Source of the DNA: Paracoccaceae bacterium
GTDB taxonomy: Bacteria; Pseudomonadota; Alphaproteobacteria; Rhodobacterales; Rhodobacteraceae
DNA: 64,000 bases
Direction of reading: 5' to 3'
Assembly: GCA_012270125.1 (NCBI GenBank)
Contig: JAAXIY010000048.1
Location: 1 to 64,000, forward strand
Both the position numbers and the translations under genes were made by a program. Below, piece by piece: positions 1 to 8,643 of this stretch. Positions within the stretch are counted from its first letter, which is position 1; each line of letters opens with the position of its first letter. The notes under the pieces were generated by a model. That model searched no databases. It worked only from the letters and a program-made list of their open reading frames with translations, and was not told the DNA's origin.

Positions 1-29
1 GCATGATTCCTTCTTCATAGGATTAGTTT

Positions 30-650
30 ATGACTGCAACATTTTTTGATTTAGCACTTTATGCCGGAGGAATTTTTATTCTCTTTCTTACGCCAGGGCC
101 TGTTTGGATGGCGCTTGTAGCGCGAACATTATCAGGTGGCTTTGGATCGGCATGGCCATTGGCTCTTGGAGTCGTTATTGGAGACATCCTTTGGCCGATA
201 ATAGCTATTCTTGGGCTTAGCTGGGTGGCAATGCAGTATGACGGGTTGCTTGATTTATTAAAATACCTTGCAACTCTTATCTTTTTTGTTTTGGGTTTTA
301 GCCTGATTAGCAATCCTGACCGGGCTGTAAATAATGATAATAGACTTACACGGCCAGGTCAGTTAGCAGGTTTTATTGCTGGAGTTGCAATCATTCTTAG
401 CAATCCTAAAGCGATTTTGTTTTATATTGGTGTTCTGCCTGGGTTTTTCGATTTATCACGCGTGACTTTACTGGATATCGTCGCAATTTGTACAATTTCT
501 GCTGTTTTACCATTTCTTGGTAATCTTACTCTTTCGATAATGGTTGATCGTGTAAGGCACCTTCTTAGTTCGCCAGCCACACTTAGAAAAGTTAATATTA
601 TTTCTGGTATTCTTTTAATTCTTGTGGGGGTTATAATCCCACTGACATAA
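30..650 (+). CDS. LysE/RhtB family amino-acid exporter
   Basis: A 206-residue, very hydrophobic protein with about six predicted membrane segments. Residues 1-60 look like the LysE/RhtB N-terminus: an early FLTPGP motif near residue 20, then a Gly-rich helix. The length is normal for the family (about 200-210 aa). Members export amino acids or derivatives (lysine, threonine, homoserine lactone) from the cytoplasm; the substrate cannot be read from sequence. The ATG is preceded by AGGA with 7 nt spacing. It is followed by the separate metallophosphoesterase gene 61 nt downstream, and the window edge hides anything upstream. Family is secure, substrate unknown. Confidence 0.85.
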   Translation: MTATFFDLALYAGGIFILFLTPGPVWMALVARTLSGGFGSAWPLALGVVIGDILWPIIAILGLSWVAMQYDGLLDLLKYLATLIFFVLGFSLISNPDRAVNNDNRLTRPGQLAGFIAGVAIILSNPKAILFYIGVLPGFFDLSRVTLLDIVAICTISAVLPFLGNLTLSIMVDRVRHLLSSPATLRKVNIISGILLILVGVIIPLT

Positions 651-711
651 AGTGATTGATAAGTTTACGTTGCGATTTTAGTTACATCAAAGTTGGAAAG
701 TTTAACTTGAA

Positions 712-1497
712 ATGAAGATTGTACAGATTTCAGATATTCATCTTGGAGCTCCTGGTGAGGAGATAAATGGATGTCACCCATCTGAAAGGTTGCTCTCGTG
801 TTTTGAGGATATAGTTGCTTGGCATAGTGATGCAGAATTTTGTGTTATAACGGGTGACTTAACGGAGTTTGCTGAACCTGCAGCTTATGAATTTCTAAAA
901 TCTACTTTAAAAGATTTTCCTCTACCGTGTTACTTGATGTTGGGCAATCATGACGATCGAGGGGTTTTCCAAAGTGTATTTGATGATTATTTTCAGGATG
1001 AAAATGGGTATGTCCAATATAGCCTCAAGACCAAAAATGGCGTTTTTCTTTTTCTTGATACAACTAAAGAGGGAACGGATGCACATGAAGGGCAGCTGTG
1101 CAGTCAGCGACTAAAATGGTTGAAGGACGCTTTAATCAATGCTGGTGATGAACCAATATATATTTTTATGCATCATCCACCCTTCAATATAGGCGTTCAT
1201 TATGTTGATAAAATCAAACTAGTAGAAGTTGAGGATTTTGCAGAAACACTCAAACACGGGCAGAATATCAAACACATTTTCTTTGGCCACGTGCATCGCA
1301 TGACCTCTGTGTCATGGCGAGGCATTCAGTTCACTAGTTTGCCAAGCTTGAACCACCAAATCCCGCTAGTACCCAATAGTGTTGGCAATGAGTTTTGTGA
1401 TGAACCACCAGCTTATGGTGTAGTCAATATAGATGATGAGCAATTAACTTTTCATTATAATACTTTTATGCAGCGTAATGGATTGAACCAAACTTAA
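712..1497 (+). CDS. Calcineurin-like metallophosphoesterase (GpdQ/CpdA type)
   Basis: A 261-residue cytoplasmic two-metal phosphoesterase with all canonical motifs in order: DIH near the N-terminus, GDLTE, GNHDD, HHPP and GHVHR. Size and motif spacing fit the class III cyclic-nucleotide phosphodiesterase/GpdQ group. Known members hydrolyse cAMP (CpdA) or glycerophosphodiesters (GpdQ). It is convergent with ugpQ, the two stop codons being only 8 nt apart. The surrounding glycerophosphodiester uptake operon makes a GpdQ-like role (or phospholipid-headgroup turnover) attractive, but that is inference from context. A cAMP phosphodiesterase remains possible. No signal peptide is seen. Confidence 0.82.
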   Translation: MKIVQISDIHLGAPGEEINGCHPSERLLSCFEDIVAWHSDAEFCVITGDLTEFAEPAAYEFLKSTLKDFPLPCYLMLGNHDDRGVFQSVFDDYFQDENGYVQYSLKTKNGVFLFLDTTKEGTDAHEGQLCSQRLKWLKDALINAGDEPIYIFMHHPPFNIGVHYVDKIKLVEVEDFAETLKHGQNIKHIFFGHVHRMTSVSWRGIQFTSLPSLNHQIPLVPNSVGNEFCDEPPAYGVVNIDDEQLTFHYNTFMQRNGLNQT

Positions 1498-1505
1498 ATG
1501 ATTAT

Positions 1506-2426
1506 TTACCAGCGTAATCCTCGACTAGCCAATACCCTTTGAGCTCGGTCAGGGTAATCAGTAATAATGCCGTCTACTCCTGCATCAACCATGTTTTCTA
1601 AGTCTTCAATTTCATTTACTGTCCAAGCGCAAACGACCAGGCCCAGTTCATGGGCTTCTTGCACCAGCTCCACTGTCACATCACTAAATTCTGGACACCA
1701 CATTTGGCCTTTGTGACTGGCCACTGCTTTCGGTATTGAGATATCAAAGGAGGCAAAATCTGGGATATTAAAGTCAGAATATTCATCTAAGGTTTCATCA
1801 TCTTTCCCAGGTAGTTCAGATAAAAAAGAGCAAGGAATTTCGGGTGCTACCCTTTGGCACTCTCTAAGCAAATCCCAATCAAAACTATGCAGTACGGTTC
1901 TGCTTTCAAGTTTTTTCCCCCGAACTTCATCGACTACTCGCCGAACAGCATTTTCAGCATCAAGTGCTGGTCCAGATTTTATTTCAAGTAATAAATATAA
2001 GTTTTCGTTATTTGGCAAACATGCAAAATCCAATAACTCTGAAAGCGTTGGTATCCGAATTTTCGATAAAAATTTTTGCTCAGGATAGCGTTGTCCATAT
2101 TTTGAACGCTCATCTAGACCGCCAACATCAAATTCTTTCAATTCAGTCAAAGTAAGTTCATTTATACTGGGACCATCTTTTTGCAGCCATCTCCCAGTAT
2201 TATCTCGCGTTGAGGCTGCAGAAAGGTAATCATCGTGAGTAATGACCGGCACATGATCTTTCGAAAACAAGACATCAAATTCTAATGCCGTAACACCTAG
2301 ATCCAGAGTAAATTCAAAGCCCTCAATGGTATTTTCTGGCATTAATCCGCGGGCTCCTCTATGGCCTATTAGGCGTACAAAGCCTGGAAGGCTTCTAAAA
2401 CCATTTAATTGAGGGAAGTCTTTCAC
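1506..2426 (-). CDS. ugpQ: Glycerophosphodiester phosphodiesterase UgpQ
   Basis: A 306-residue GDPD-family TIM-barrel enzyme that hydrolyses glycerophosphodiesters to sn-glycerol-3-phosphate and an alcohol. The visible active-site set is the GHRG motif (His22, Arg23), Glu31, Glu49, Asp51 and His64, with a C-terminal AWTVN and DGIITDYP typical of the family. It is slightly longer than E. coli UgpQ (247 aa), with an insertion around residues 75-120. There is no signal peptide, so it acts in the cytoplasm on diesters brought in by UgpBAEC. It is the last gene of the ugp operon and its start codon overlaps the ugpC stop by one base, implying translational coupling. Confidence 0.93.
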   Translation of the reverse strand: MKDFPQLNGFRSLPGFVRLIGHRGARGLMPENTIEGFEFTLDLGVTALEFDVLFSKDHVPVITHDDYLSAASTRDNTGRWLQKDGPSINELTLTELKEFDVGGLDERSKYGQRYPEQKFLSKIRIPTLSELLDFACLPNNENLYLLLEIKSGPALDAENAVRRVVDEVRGKKLESRTVLHSFDWDLLRECQRVAPEIPCSFLSELPGKDDETLDEYSDFNIPDFASFDISIPKAVASHKGQMWCPEFSDVTVELVQEAHELGLVVCAWTVNEIEDLENMVDAGVDGIITDYPDRAQRVLASRGLRW

Positions 2427-3478
2427 TATCCAAGCCTTTTTTCTGTATCGGGATTGAAAACGTGAATGTTGGTTTCCTTTGCAGAAAATGAAACTATAGA
2501 ACCAGCTTCTGCTGTTACGTGGCCTGACAAACTAGCAACAATCTCAATATCGGTATCTTCAAGAGTCCCATGGAGAAGGCTGTTAGAACCAAGTTGCTCT
2601 ACCATTTGAATAACAATTCTAATGTTACCTTTTTTATCTTCCTCAAGATGCTCAGGCCTAATGCCAATTGAGACCTTTCCTTTATGTTTTAAACTTTTAT
2701 TAATTTTTTTTCCGTTGCAGAGCGAAATACTTTTTTCGCTACAGTCGGCGGGAATGAAATTCATAGATGGACTTCCAATAAATCCCGCAACAAAAATTGT
2801 TTCTGGATGATCATAGAGTTCTATTGGCGTTCCGAACTGCTCGACAACACCATCATTTAAAACCATTAGCCTGTCACCAAGTGTCATCGCTTCAACTTGG
2901 TCATGGGTAACGTAAATTGATGTCACGTTAAGACGTTTCTGTAATTTGCGAATTTCTAAACGCATTTGGACGCGCAGTTTAGCATCAAGGTTTGACAAAG
3001 GTTCATCAAAAAGAAAAACTTGTGGATCTCTAACAATAGCACGCCCCATAGCTACGCGCTGTCGTTGCCCGCCAGAAAGTTGGCGAGGCTTTCGGTCTAA
3101 ATATTCACTTATTCCTAATATTTCCGCTGCTTCTAAAACACGCCGTTCAATTTCTTGTTTTTCAATTTTTCTTATTTTTAAACCGTAGCCCATATTCTGT
3201 CGAACAGACATGTGTGGGTAAAGAGCGTAGTTTTGGAATACCATTGCTATATCGCGATCTGCTGGTTCAAGATCATTAACTGTTTTATCTCCGATACTAA
3301 TCTTGCCGGACGTTATTTTTTCCAAACCTGCTATCATTCGAAGAAGTGTGGATTTACCACAGCCCGATGGCCCAACCACAACAACAAATTCACCATCTTG
3401 GATATTTCCATTTAAATTATGGAGCACCTCGACGTCGCCATAAGTCTTCACAAGATCTTCTAGTTTTATGGTTGCCAT
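2426..3478 (-). CDS. ugpC: sn-glycerol-3-phosphate ABC importer ATPase UgpC
   Basis: A 350-residue MalK/UgpC-type ATPase. Walker A (GPSGCGKST) lies at about 36-44, the Q-loop near 82, the LSGGQ signature at 134-138 and Walker B with DEP at about 155-160. A C-terminal TOBE/OB regulatory domain runs from about 235 onward. It energises import of glycerol-3-phosphate and glycerophosphodiesters with UgpA/UgpE. It sits 13 nt downstream of ugpE and overlaps ugpQ. The length matches E. coli UgpC (356 aa). Isolated, it could be any carbohydrate-importer ATPase; the operon settles the assignment. Confidence 0.93.
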   Translation of the reverse strand: MATIKLEDLVKTYGDVEVLHNLNGNIQDGEFVVVVGPSGCGKSTLLRMIAGLEKITSGKISIGDKTVNDLEPADRDIAMVFQNYALYPHMSVRQNMGYGLKIRKIEKQEIERRVLEAAEILGISEYLDRKPRQLSGGQRQRVAMGRAIVRDPQVFLFDEPLSNLDAKLRVQMRLEIRKLQKRLNVTSIYVTHDQVEAMTLGDRLMVLNDGVVEQFGTPIELYDHPETIFVAGFIGSPSMNFIPADCSEKSISLCNGKKINKSLKHKGKVSIGIRPEHLEEDKKGNIRIVIQMVEQLGSNSLLHGTLEDTDIEIVASLSGHVTAEAGSIVSFSAKETNIHVFNPDTEKRLG

Positions 3479-3491
3479 TTCAATTTATCCG

Positions 3492-4343
3492 TCATTTATC
3501 CGTTTCTGTTAATCCCTGAACAAAGAGTTTTTGCATTGCGATGACAACAAAAACGGGAGGGATCATTGCTAAGAGAGCTGTCATCATTATTATGTTCCAT
3601 TCAGGTTGTTGCTCTGCCGACTCAAGCATTTGTTTGATGCTCATAACGATTGTGGTCATATCACTATCGGTGGTGATCAAAAGGGGCCAAAGATATTGGT
3701 TCCAGCCATAAATAAATAAGATTACAAATAATGCTGCGATATTGGTTCTGCTCAAGGGAATTAAGATATCCCAGAAAAACCTCATTGGTTTAGCACCATC
3801 AATACGAGAGCTTTCGAGCATTTCATCAGGAATAGTCAGGAAGACCTGTCGAAACATAAATGTAGCAGTTGCAGATGCAATTAAAGGTACTGACAGACCC
3901 CAGTAGCTATTGAGCATCCCTAAATTGGCAACAACCTCAAAGGTTGGTAAAATTCTCACTTCAACCGGAAGCATTAGCGTAATAAAAATTAACCAGAAAA
4001 ACCCCATTCGAAATGGAAACTTGAAATAAACAATCGCAAAAGCAGACAGAAGAGAAATTGCTATTTTTCCAATTGCTATCATCATGGCCATTGACAGAGA
4101 GTTAAAAAGCATACGCCAAACTGGAGCGGTTTCTGCTCCAGATAGGCCTCTACCAAAAAGGGTGGTTACAAAATTTTCCCAAAAATAGCTGCCTGGTAGC
4201 AACGGTATGGGAGCTTGCGTCATTCTAAGTGGGTCGTGAGTTGCTGCTACAAATGTTATCCAAATTGGCAACGCAACAATAAGTATACCAATTATTAGAA
4301 CAAGATGGCTAATTATATCTAGTATTGGGCGATTTTGAACCAT
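3492..4343 (-). CDS. ugpE: sn-glycerol-3-phosphate ABC importer permease UgpE
   Basis: A 283-residue binding-protein-dependent permease with about six membrane helices. It has the EAA-type cytoplasmic loop (E-x3-DGA, here ESSRIDGAKPMRFF, about residues 178-191) that docks onto UgpC. It is the CUT1-family partner of UgpA, and length and gene position equal the E. coli ugpE arrangement. Its ATG overlaps the last base of the ugpA stop codon, so translation is probably coupled. No signs of truncation. Confidence 0.93.
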   Translation of the reverse strand: MVQNRPILDIISHLVLIIGILIVALPIWITFVAATHDPLRMTQAPIPLLPGSYFWENFVTTLFGRGLSGAETAPVWRMLFNSLSMAMMIAIGKIAISLLSAFAIVYFKFPFRMGFFWLIFITLMLPVEVRILPTFEVVANLGMLNSYWGLSVPLIASATATFMFRQVFLTIPDEMLESSRIDGAKPMRFFWDILIPLSRTNIAALFVILFIYGWNQYLWPLLITTDSDMTTIVMSIKQMLESAEQQPEWNIIMMTALLAMIPPVFVVIAMQKLFVQGLTETDK

Positions 4344-5224
4344 CAGTATTCCACCCTTCGCTCTATGTAACGAAACTGTACTATAGTCATTGCAACAACA
4401 AGAAACATCAAGATTACTGATTGAGCAGCTGATCCTCCAAGGTCGAGCCCAACAAAACCATCATTATAAACTTTGTAGACTAAAATCGATGTGGCGTTAG
4501 CAGGTCCGCCCTGAGTAATTGCGTGGATGATACCAAAAGTGTCGAAAAAAGCATAAACTGCGTTAATCACGAGTAGGAAAAATGTTGTTGGAGAGATCAT
4601 GGGAAAAATATGATCAAAAAATCTTCTAATTGGACCGGCGCCATCGATCGCGGCTGCATCTATTAGTGACCGTGGTATGGATTGCATTGCCGCTAAATAG
4701 AAAAGAAAGTTATAAGCAATCTGTTTCCATGCCGCTGCTATGATGACTAAGGACATCGCTTGAGATCCATTCAGATAGTGGTTCCAGTCAACGCCTACAA
4801 ATTCCAGTAAATAAGGGAAAATTCCAAGTGTGGGATTAAACATGAATACCCACAAGGCTCCGGCAAGAACTGGAGCAACAGCATATGGCCAGATAAGAAG
4901 TGTTCTATAAGTTGTTGTTCCTTTTATTACTCTATCGGCAAATCCAGCTAAAATAAGTGCTAAAAACATTGAGAGAAAAGCGACACAAATAGAAAAGAGT
5001 ATAGTCCTTCCAAAGCTGTCTAGATATATTTCATCAGTTGCTAAGTAAACGAAATTTTCGAACCATACAAATTCTGTTGACATACCAAAGGCATCTTCAA
5101 TCAAAAAGGACTGATAAACGGCCTGAGTAGCAGGCCAGATGAAAAATATAAGTGTAATAATGACCTGCGGTGCCACTAAAAAATATGGCAAAGGAGACGT
5201 CGGAAAATGAACGCGCTTTAGCAT
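4343..5224 (-). CDS. ugpA: sn-glycerol-3-phosphate ABC importer permease UgpA
   Basis: A 293-residue CUT1-type permease with about six membrane helices and an EAA loop containing [14 protein letters not shown] near residues 190-203. The N-terminus has the hydrophobic FLVAPQ start characteristic of MalF/UgpA proteins. It forms the transmembrane pore with UgpE. It lies 74 nt downstream of ugpB, and that gap contains a stem-loop (5260-5284) which may hold transporter-domain expression below binding-protein expression. Confidence 0.93.
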   Translation of the reverse strand: MLKRVHFPTSPLPYFLVAPQVIITLIFFIWPATQAVYQSFLIEDAFGMSTEFVWFENFVYLATDEIYLDSFGRTILFSICVAFLSMFLALILAGFADRVIKGTTTYRTLLIWPYAVAPVLAGALWVFMFNPTLGIFPYLLEFVGVDWNHYLNGSQAMSLVIIAAAWKQIAYNFLFYLAAMQSIPRSLIDAAAIDGAGPIRRFFDHIFPMISPTTFFLLVINAVYAFFDTFGIIHAITQGGPANATSILVYKVYNDGFVGLDLGGSAAQSVILMFLVVAMTIVQFRYIERRVEY

Positions 5225-5259
5225 TGAGGCATCTCCACAGGCGTTTTTAAAGAATTGCT

Positions 5260-5284
5260 CGGCGGCTCTATGAAAGAGCCACCG
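5260..5284 (-). other. Stem-loop between ugpB and ugpA
   Basis: On the ugp mRNA this reads as two 9-nt arms (CGGTGGCTC / GAGCCGCCG) around a 7-nt loop, fully paired if one G-U is allowed. It starts about 14 nt after the ugpB stop. There is no T-run, so it is more likely an mRNA-stabilising or partial-termination element than a full terminator. Similar hairpins follow every other binding-protein gene in the window. Confidence 0.7.
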
Positions 5285-5298
5285 ATGATTTGCTTAAA

Positions 5299-6603
5299 TT
5301 ATTTTGCTGATCGCTCAAATTTTCGCAATAGTTTATTTCCGCGGTCAACGGCAGCATCTAAAGCAGCCTTTGCGGTTTTATTGCCAGCCCAGAGAGCTTC
5401 CATCTCTTCGTTGATCACGTCACGGATTTGAACAAAGTTACCAAAACGTAAACCGCGTGAGTTTGGAGTCGGTGTGTTCAGGCTCAACTGTTTTGTAGCA
5501 GTATCAGTACCAGGGTTTTCTTTATAGAAGCCTTGGCTTTCCGATACATCGCCAGCTGCTGAGGTAATTGGAACATAGCCAGTTTCTTGGTGCCACCAAG
5601 CTTGAACATCAGATGAGGACAAATATGTTAGAAATTTTGAAAGTCCTTTATACTCGTCTGCCTCATGGCCTTGAAGAGCCCATAAGGTTGCTCCTCCTAT
5701 AATGGAGTTTTGTGGAGCGCTTGCTACATCAGTATCAAGAGGCAACATCGTTTGACCGAACTCAAACTGCGCTTGCTTAACGATTGAACCATAATAAGCT
5801 GATGAGTTCATCCACATTCCACATTCACCATTTGTGAACATTGGGAGCGAGTCTCCTCTTCGACCACCATAGGCAAACAGTTTATCTTTTTGGCTGTCTG
5901 CAATTGCTTGTAATCTATTTGCAACATGATCGTTGTTGAAGGTGAATTCTGTATCAAACCCTGTGAAACCATTCTCTTTTGTTCCGATTGCGATATCGTG
6001 CCACGCAGAATAGTTTTCAATCATAACCCAACTTTGCCATCCAAAAGAGTAGCCACAATCCATACCGTTTGCGACAAGTGCTTTTGCGGCTGTTTCTACT
6101 TCATCCCATGTTGTTGGTACTGAAGCACCAGCGGCCTTTAGAGCGTCTGCATTGTACCAAAGAACAGGAGTAGAGCTGTTAAATGGCATAGATAGAAGTT
6201 GGCCTTCCGGTGTTTGATAATAAGAAACAACCGCTGGTAAGTAGGCTGACCCATCAAATGGCTCACCAGAGTCTGCCATCATCTGCTCTACTGGATATAC
6301 AGCGCCTTTTGCGGCCATCATCGTAGCTGTACCAACCTCAAACACCTGAACTAGGTGAGGCTGTTCGCCCGCTCGGAAAGCTGCAATTGCTGCAGTCATA
6401 GTCTCGGTATAATTACCTTTGTAAGTTGGAATTATTTCGTAATCGCTTTGGCTTGCGTTGAAATCAGCGGCGATCTTATCGACGCGCTCACCGTTTGTGC
6501 CACCCATTGCGTGCCACCAGTGGACTTCTGTTTTTGCAACAACTGCACCTGCCGTCATGGCTAATGCGATTGCTGCAGAAAATAATGTTTTTGGAGCTTT
6601 CAT
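5299..6603 (-). CDS. ugpB: sn-glycerol-3-phosphate binding protein UgpB
   Basis: A 434-residue periplasmic solute-binding protein with a classic signal peptide (positive start, hydrophobic core, cleavage about residue 23 after VVA). Blocks recognisable from E. coli UgpB include YKGNY, EVGTATMMA, PFNSSTPVLWYN, QNSIIGGATLW, a PGTDTATKQ segment and the C-terminal VDRGNKLLRKFE. It binds glycerol-3-phosphate and glycerophosphodiesters and delivers them to UgpAE. It is first in the operon, with a strong GGGAGG ribosome site. It is divergent from a LysR regulator; the 174-nt spacer carries a palindrome at 6690-6708. Confidence 0.95.
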   Translation of the reverse strand: MKAPKTLFSAAIALAMTAGAVVAKTEVHWWHAMGGTNGERVDKIAADFNASQSDYEIIPTYKGNYTETMTAAIAAFRAGEQPHLVQVFEVGTATMMAAKGAVYPVEQMMADSGEPFDGSAYLPAVVSYYQTPEGQLLSMPFNSSTPVLWYNADALKAAGASVPTTWDEVETAAKALVANGMDCGYSFGWQSWVMIENYSAWHDIAIGTKENGFTGFDTEFTFNNDHVANRLQAIADSQKDKLFAYGGRRGDSLPMFTNGECGMWMNSSAYYGSIVKQAQFEFGQTMLPLDTDVASAPQNSIIGGATLWALQGHEADEYKGLSKFLTYLSSSDVQAWWHQETGYVPITSAAGDVSESQGFYKENPGTDTATKQLSLNTPTPNSRGLRFGNFVQIRDVINEEMEALWAGNKTAKAALDAAVDRGNKLLRKFERSAK

Positions 6604-6689
6604 GTTCTCCCTCCCTGAAAAATTATTTTTATAACTCGGGAGGATTTACGAATAAATTTAATAATGCAAGATAATTTTTATTTTAAATT

Positions 6690-6708
6690 TTATAACATTT
6701 TGTTATAA
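6690..6708. promoter_or_regulatory. Palindromic candidate operator, ugpB/LysR spacer
   Basis: A perfect inverted repeat with 8-bp arms (TTATAACA / TGTTATAA) and a 3-bp centre, located between divergent ugpB and the LysR gene. LysR regulators typically bind T-N11-A palindromes in such divergent spacers, so this is the obvious candidate site. That is inference; no footprint evidence exists here. I did not see a good Pho box in the same spacer. Confidence 0.5.
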
Positions 6709-6777
6709 ATAAGGAGAAAAATGGTATTTGAATAAATAAGTGAAATTGTATTTCCAAGTTACAGGATAGCTAAGTCA

Positions 6778-7683
6778 TTGAAATTCAAATTAAGACAGCT
6801 TGAAGCTTTTCGTGCGGTGGCAGAAACTGGAAGTATGACACGTGCGGCTCAGAAACTAGAGATATCACAACCTGCCGTGAGCCGGCTCCTTTCTGATTTT
6901 TCAAATTCAGTTGGTTTTGACCTATTTCAAAGGAGGCAAGGTATTTTAGAGCCAACAAGTGATTCTAGGTACCTGCTTGCCGAAGTGACTAGAATTATTG
7001 ATAATTTAGAGCATCTTGAAGATTTACGGCGTGACCTTACAGAAAGAACAGTGGGTCATATTCGCATAGCTTGTTTGCCTGGGTTTGCGACCAGCCACCT
7101 ACCTGGAGTTTTAGTTAAATTCCTTGAAGACAGACCGGGTGTAACGGTTTCGCTTGAACCGGATAGGCCAGAAAGGATTTTAGAGTGGATTATCGGGCAG
7201 CAATATGATTGCGGGCTAACGGATGCTTTTTCAGGTCATCCGGCTACTATAAGCCAAGATCTATTCATAAGGTCTGTCTGTATTTTACCAAAAGGTCACT
7301 CGCTTTCTGACAAGGAAGTTATTACGCCGCCAGATCTAGCCTCTGAGCGATTGATACACACCAGACGAGATAGTTGGTTTTTCCAAGAATTGTATCGTTC
7401 ATTTGGCAATAGTAATGTGGAAATAAATAGTTTAGTGGAGGTTCGGCAATTCACCACGGCCTGTATAATGGTCAAAGAAGGTCTTGGAGCTTCAATTGTG
7501 AGTGCATTAGATGCGGATGCGTTCAAGTCTTCGGGTATAGTAATCAAGCCATTTGAACCAAAAATTTTACATCGACTGTCGATAATTCAACCCGCCTCTG
7601 GTCCGAGTTCTCCAGTTATCTTGGATTTTATTGATGCATTTCGAGAAAGTTTAGAGCCCTATATATCTAAAGACGTTGAGTAA
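6778..7683 (+). CDS. LysR-family transcriptional regulator
   Basis: A 301-residue LTTR. The N-terminal winged helix-turn-helix (residues about 4-62) has the signature RQLEAFRAVAETGSMTRAAQ and SQPAVSRLL; residues about 90-295 form the periplasmic-binding-protein-like effector domain. The start is TTG: it gives the family-typical N-terminus, no in-frame ATG is nearby, and AGGA sits 11 nt upstream. It is divergent from ugpB, so it probably controls glycerophosphodiester uptake; in enterics ugp is under PhoB instead. The effector is unknown. It could also act on the downstream aminotransferase gene. Confidence 0.88.
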   Translation: MKFKLRQLEAFRAVAETGSMTRAAQKLEISQPAVSRLLSDFSNSVGFDLFQRRQGILEPTSDSRYLLAEVTRIIDNLEHLEDLRRDLTERTVGHIRIACLPGFATSHLPGVLVKFLEDRPGVTVSLEPDRPERILEWIIGQQYDCGLTDAFSGHPATISQDLFIRSVCILPKGHSLSDKEVITPPDLASERLIHTRRDSWFFQELYRSFGNSNVEINSLVEVRQFTTACIMVKEGLGASIVSALDADAFKSSGIVIKPFEPKILHRLSIIQPASGPSSPVILDFIDAFRESLEPYISKDVE

Positions 7684-7734
7684 AAATTCTTATTTCTTTA
7701 TGCTTCAACTTAGATTTCTCTGAGCGGCAAAAAT

Positions 7735-8643
7735 ATGGAAAAAGATTTAAGCCTTGGTGCGGCATGGATGAATGGTCATGTTTTACCTATTTCGCAGGCT
7801 ACCATTCCAGTAAACGATTGGGGTTTGGTCCACTCAGATATAACGTATGATGTCGTTCCGGTGATAAATGGTGCTTTTTTTAGATTTGAGGAATATCTGT
7901 CTCGTTTTTTTTCTTCGATGGAAAGTCTTTATCTTGATCCAGGAATGAACAAATCAGAAGTTCAAAAAGCACTTCACCAAATGGTCAGTCAATCAGGTTT
8001 GCGAGATAGTTATGTAGCTATGGTTTGCAGTCGTGGAAGACCAAAAATACCAGGATCAAGAGATCCTAGGGATTGTGAAAATCATTTTTTCGCATGGTGT
8101 GTGCCTTATGTACATGTAATCAAACCTGAAATTATAGATCAGGGCGCAACGGCTTGGATTTCCCAAAACGTGTATCGAATCCCTGAAGAAAGTGTAAATC
8201 CTCGCGTCAAAAACTATCATTGGGGAGACTTCACTCAGGGTATATTTGAAGCAAAAGATAATAAATACGAGACAGTAATTTTGTTAGATTTTGATGGTAA
8301 TGTAACAGAAGGTCCTGGTTTTAATGTTTTTGCCATCAAAGATGGAGTTTTAATAACACCTGATCGAGGAGTCTTGGCTGGTGTAAGTAGAAAAACAGTT
8401 TTAGAAATTGCTGATTACCTTGGTATAGGTACCAGTATACGCCCATTAAGTGTCGATGAACTTTTAGCGGCAGACGAAGTTTTTCTCTCTTCTTCTGGAG
8501 GAGGTGTGATCCCAATAGTTCGTGTGAATGAAACAATTTATGGAAACGGTGTGAAAGGACCGATTTCAGTTCGGTTAAACGAAACATACTGGCAATGGAC
8601 TACGTTGGAAAAATATAGAGATCCAATTAATTACATCGCTTAA
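7735..8643 (+). CDS. Fold-type IV aminotransferase, (R)-amine transaminase-like
   Basis: A 302-residue class IV PLP aminotransferase. The catalytic Lys is Lys159 (in VKNYHWGD) and the PLP-contacting Glu is Glu192 (TEGPGFN). Segments HSDITYDV (residues 33-40), WGDFTQGIFEA, TPDRGVL-G-SRK and SGGGVIPI closely recall fungal (R)-selective amine transaminases such as the Aspergillus terreus enzyme, rather than IlvE or D-alanine transaminase. His33 and Tyr38 correspond to its large/small pocket residues as I remember them, while the Glu of its FVEV motif is Ala here. It would transfer an amino group to a keto acid. Substrate unknown. It is convergent with the next gene with no spacer; its stop abuts the neighbour's stop. 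Confidence 0.8.
   Translation: MEKDLSLGAAWMNGHVLPISQATIPVNDWGLVHSDITYDVVPVINGAFFRFEEYLSRFFSSMESLYLDPGMNKSEVQKALHQMVSQSGLRDSYVAMVCSRGRPKIPGSRDPRDCENHFFAWCVPYVHVIKPEIIDQGATAWISQNVYRIPEESVNPRVKNYHWGDFTQGIFEAKDNKYETVILLDFDGNVTEGPGFNVFAIKDGVLITPDRGVLAGVSRKTVLEIADYLGIGTSIRPLSVDELLAADEVFLSSSGGGVIPIVRVNETIYGNGVKGPISVRLNETYWQWTTLEKYRDPINYIA

Noticed and set aside
6711-6735. AAGGAG followed by ATG and a 4-codon reading frame upstream of the LysR gene
   Set aside because: Only four codons before a stop. It may be a chance ribosome site in an AT-rich spacer; there is no leader-peptide structure or attenuator around it.
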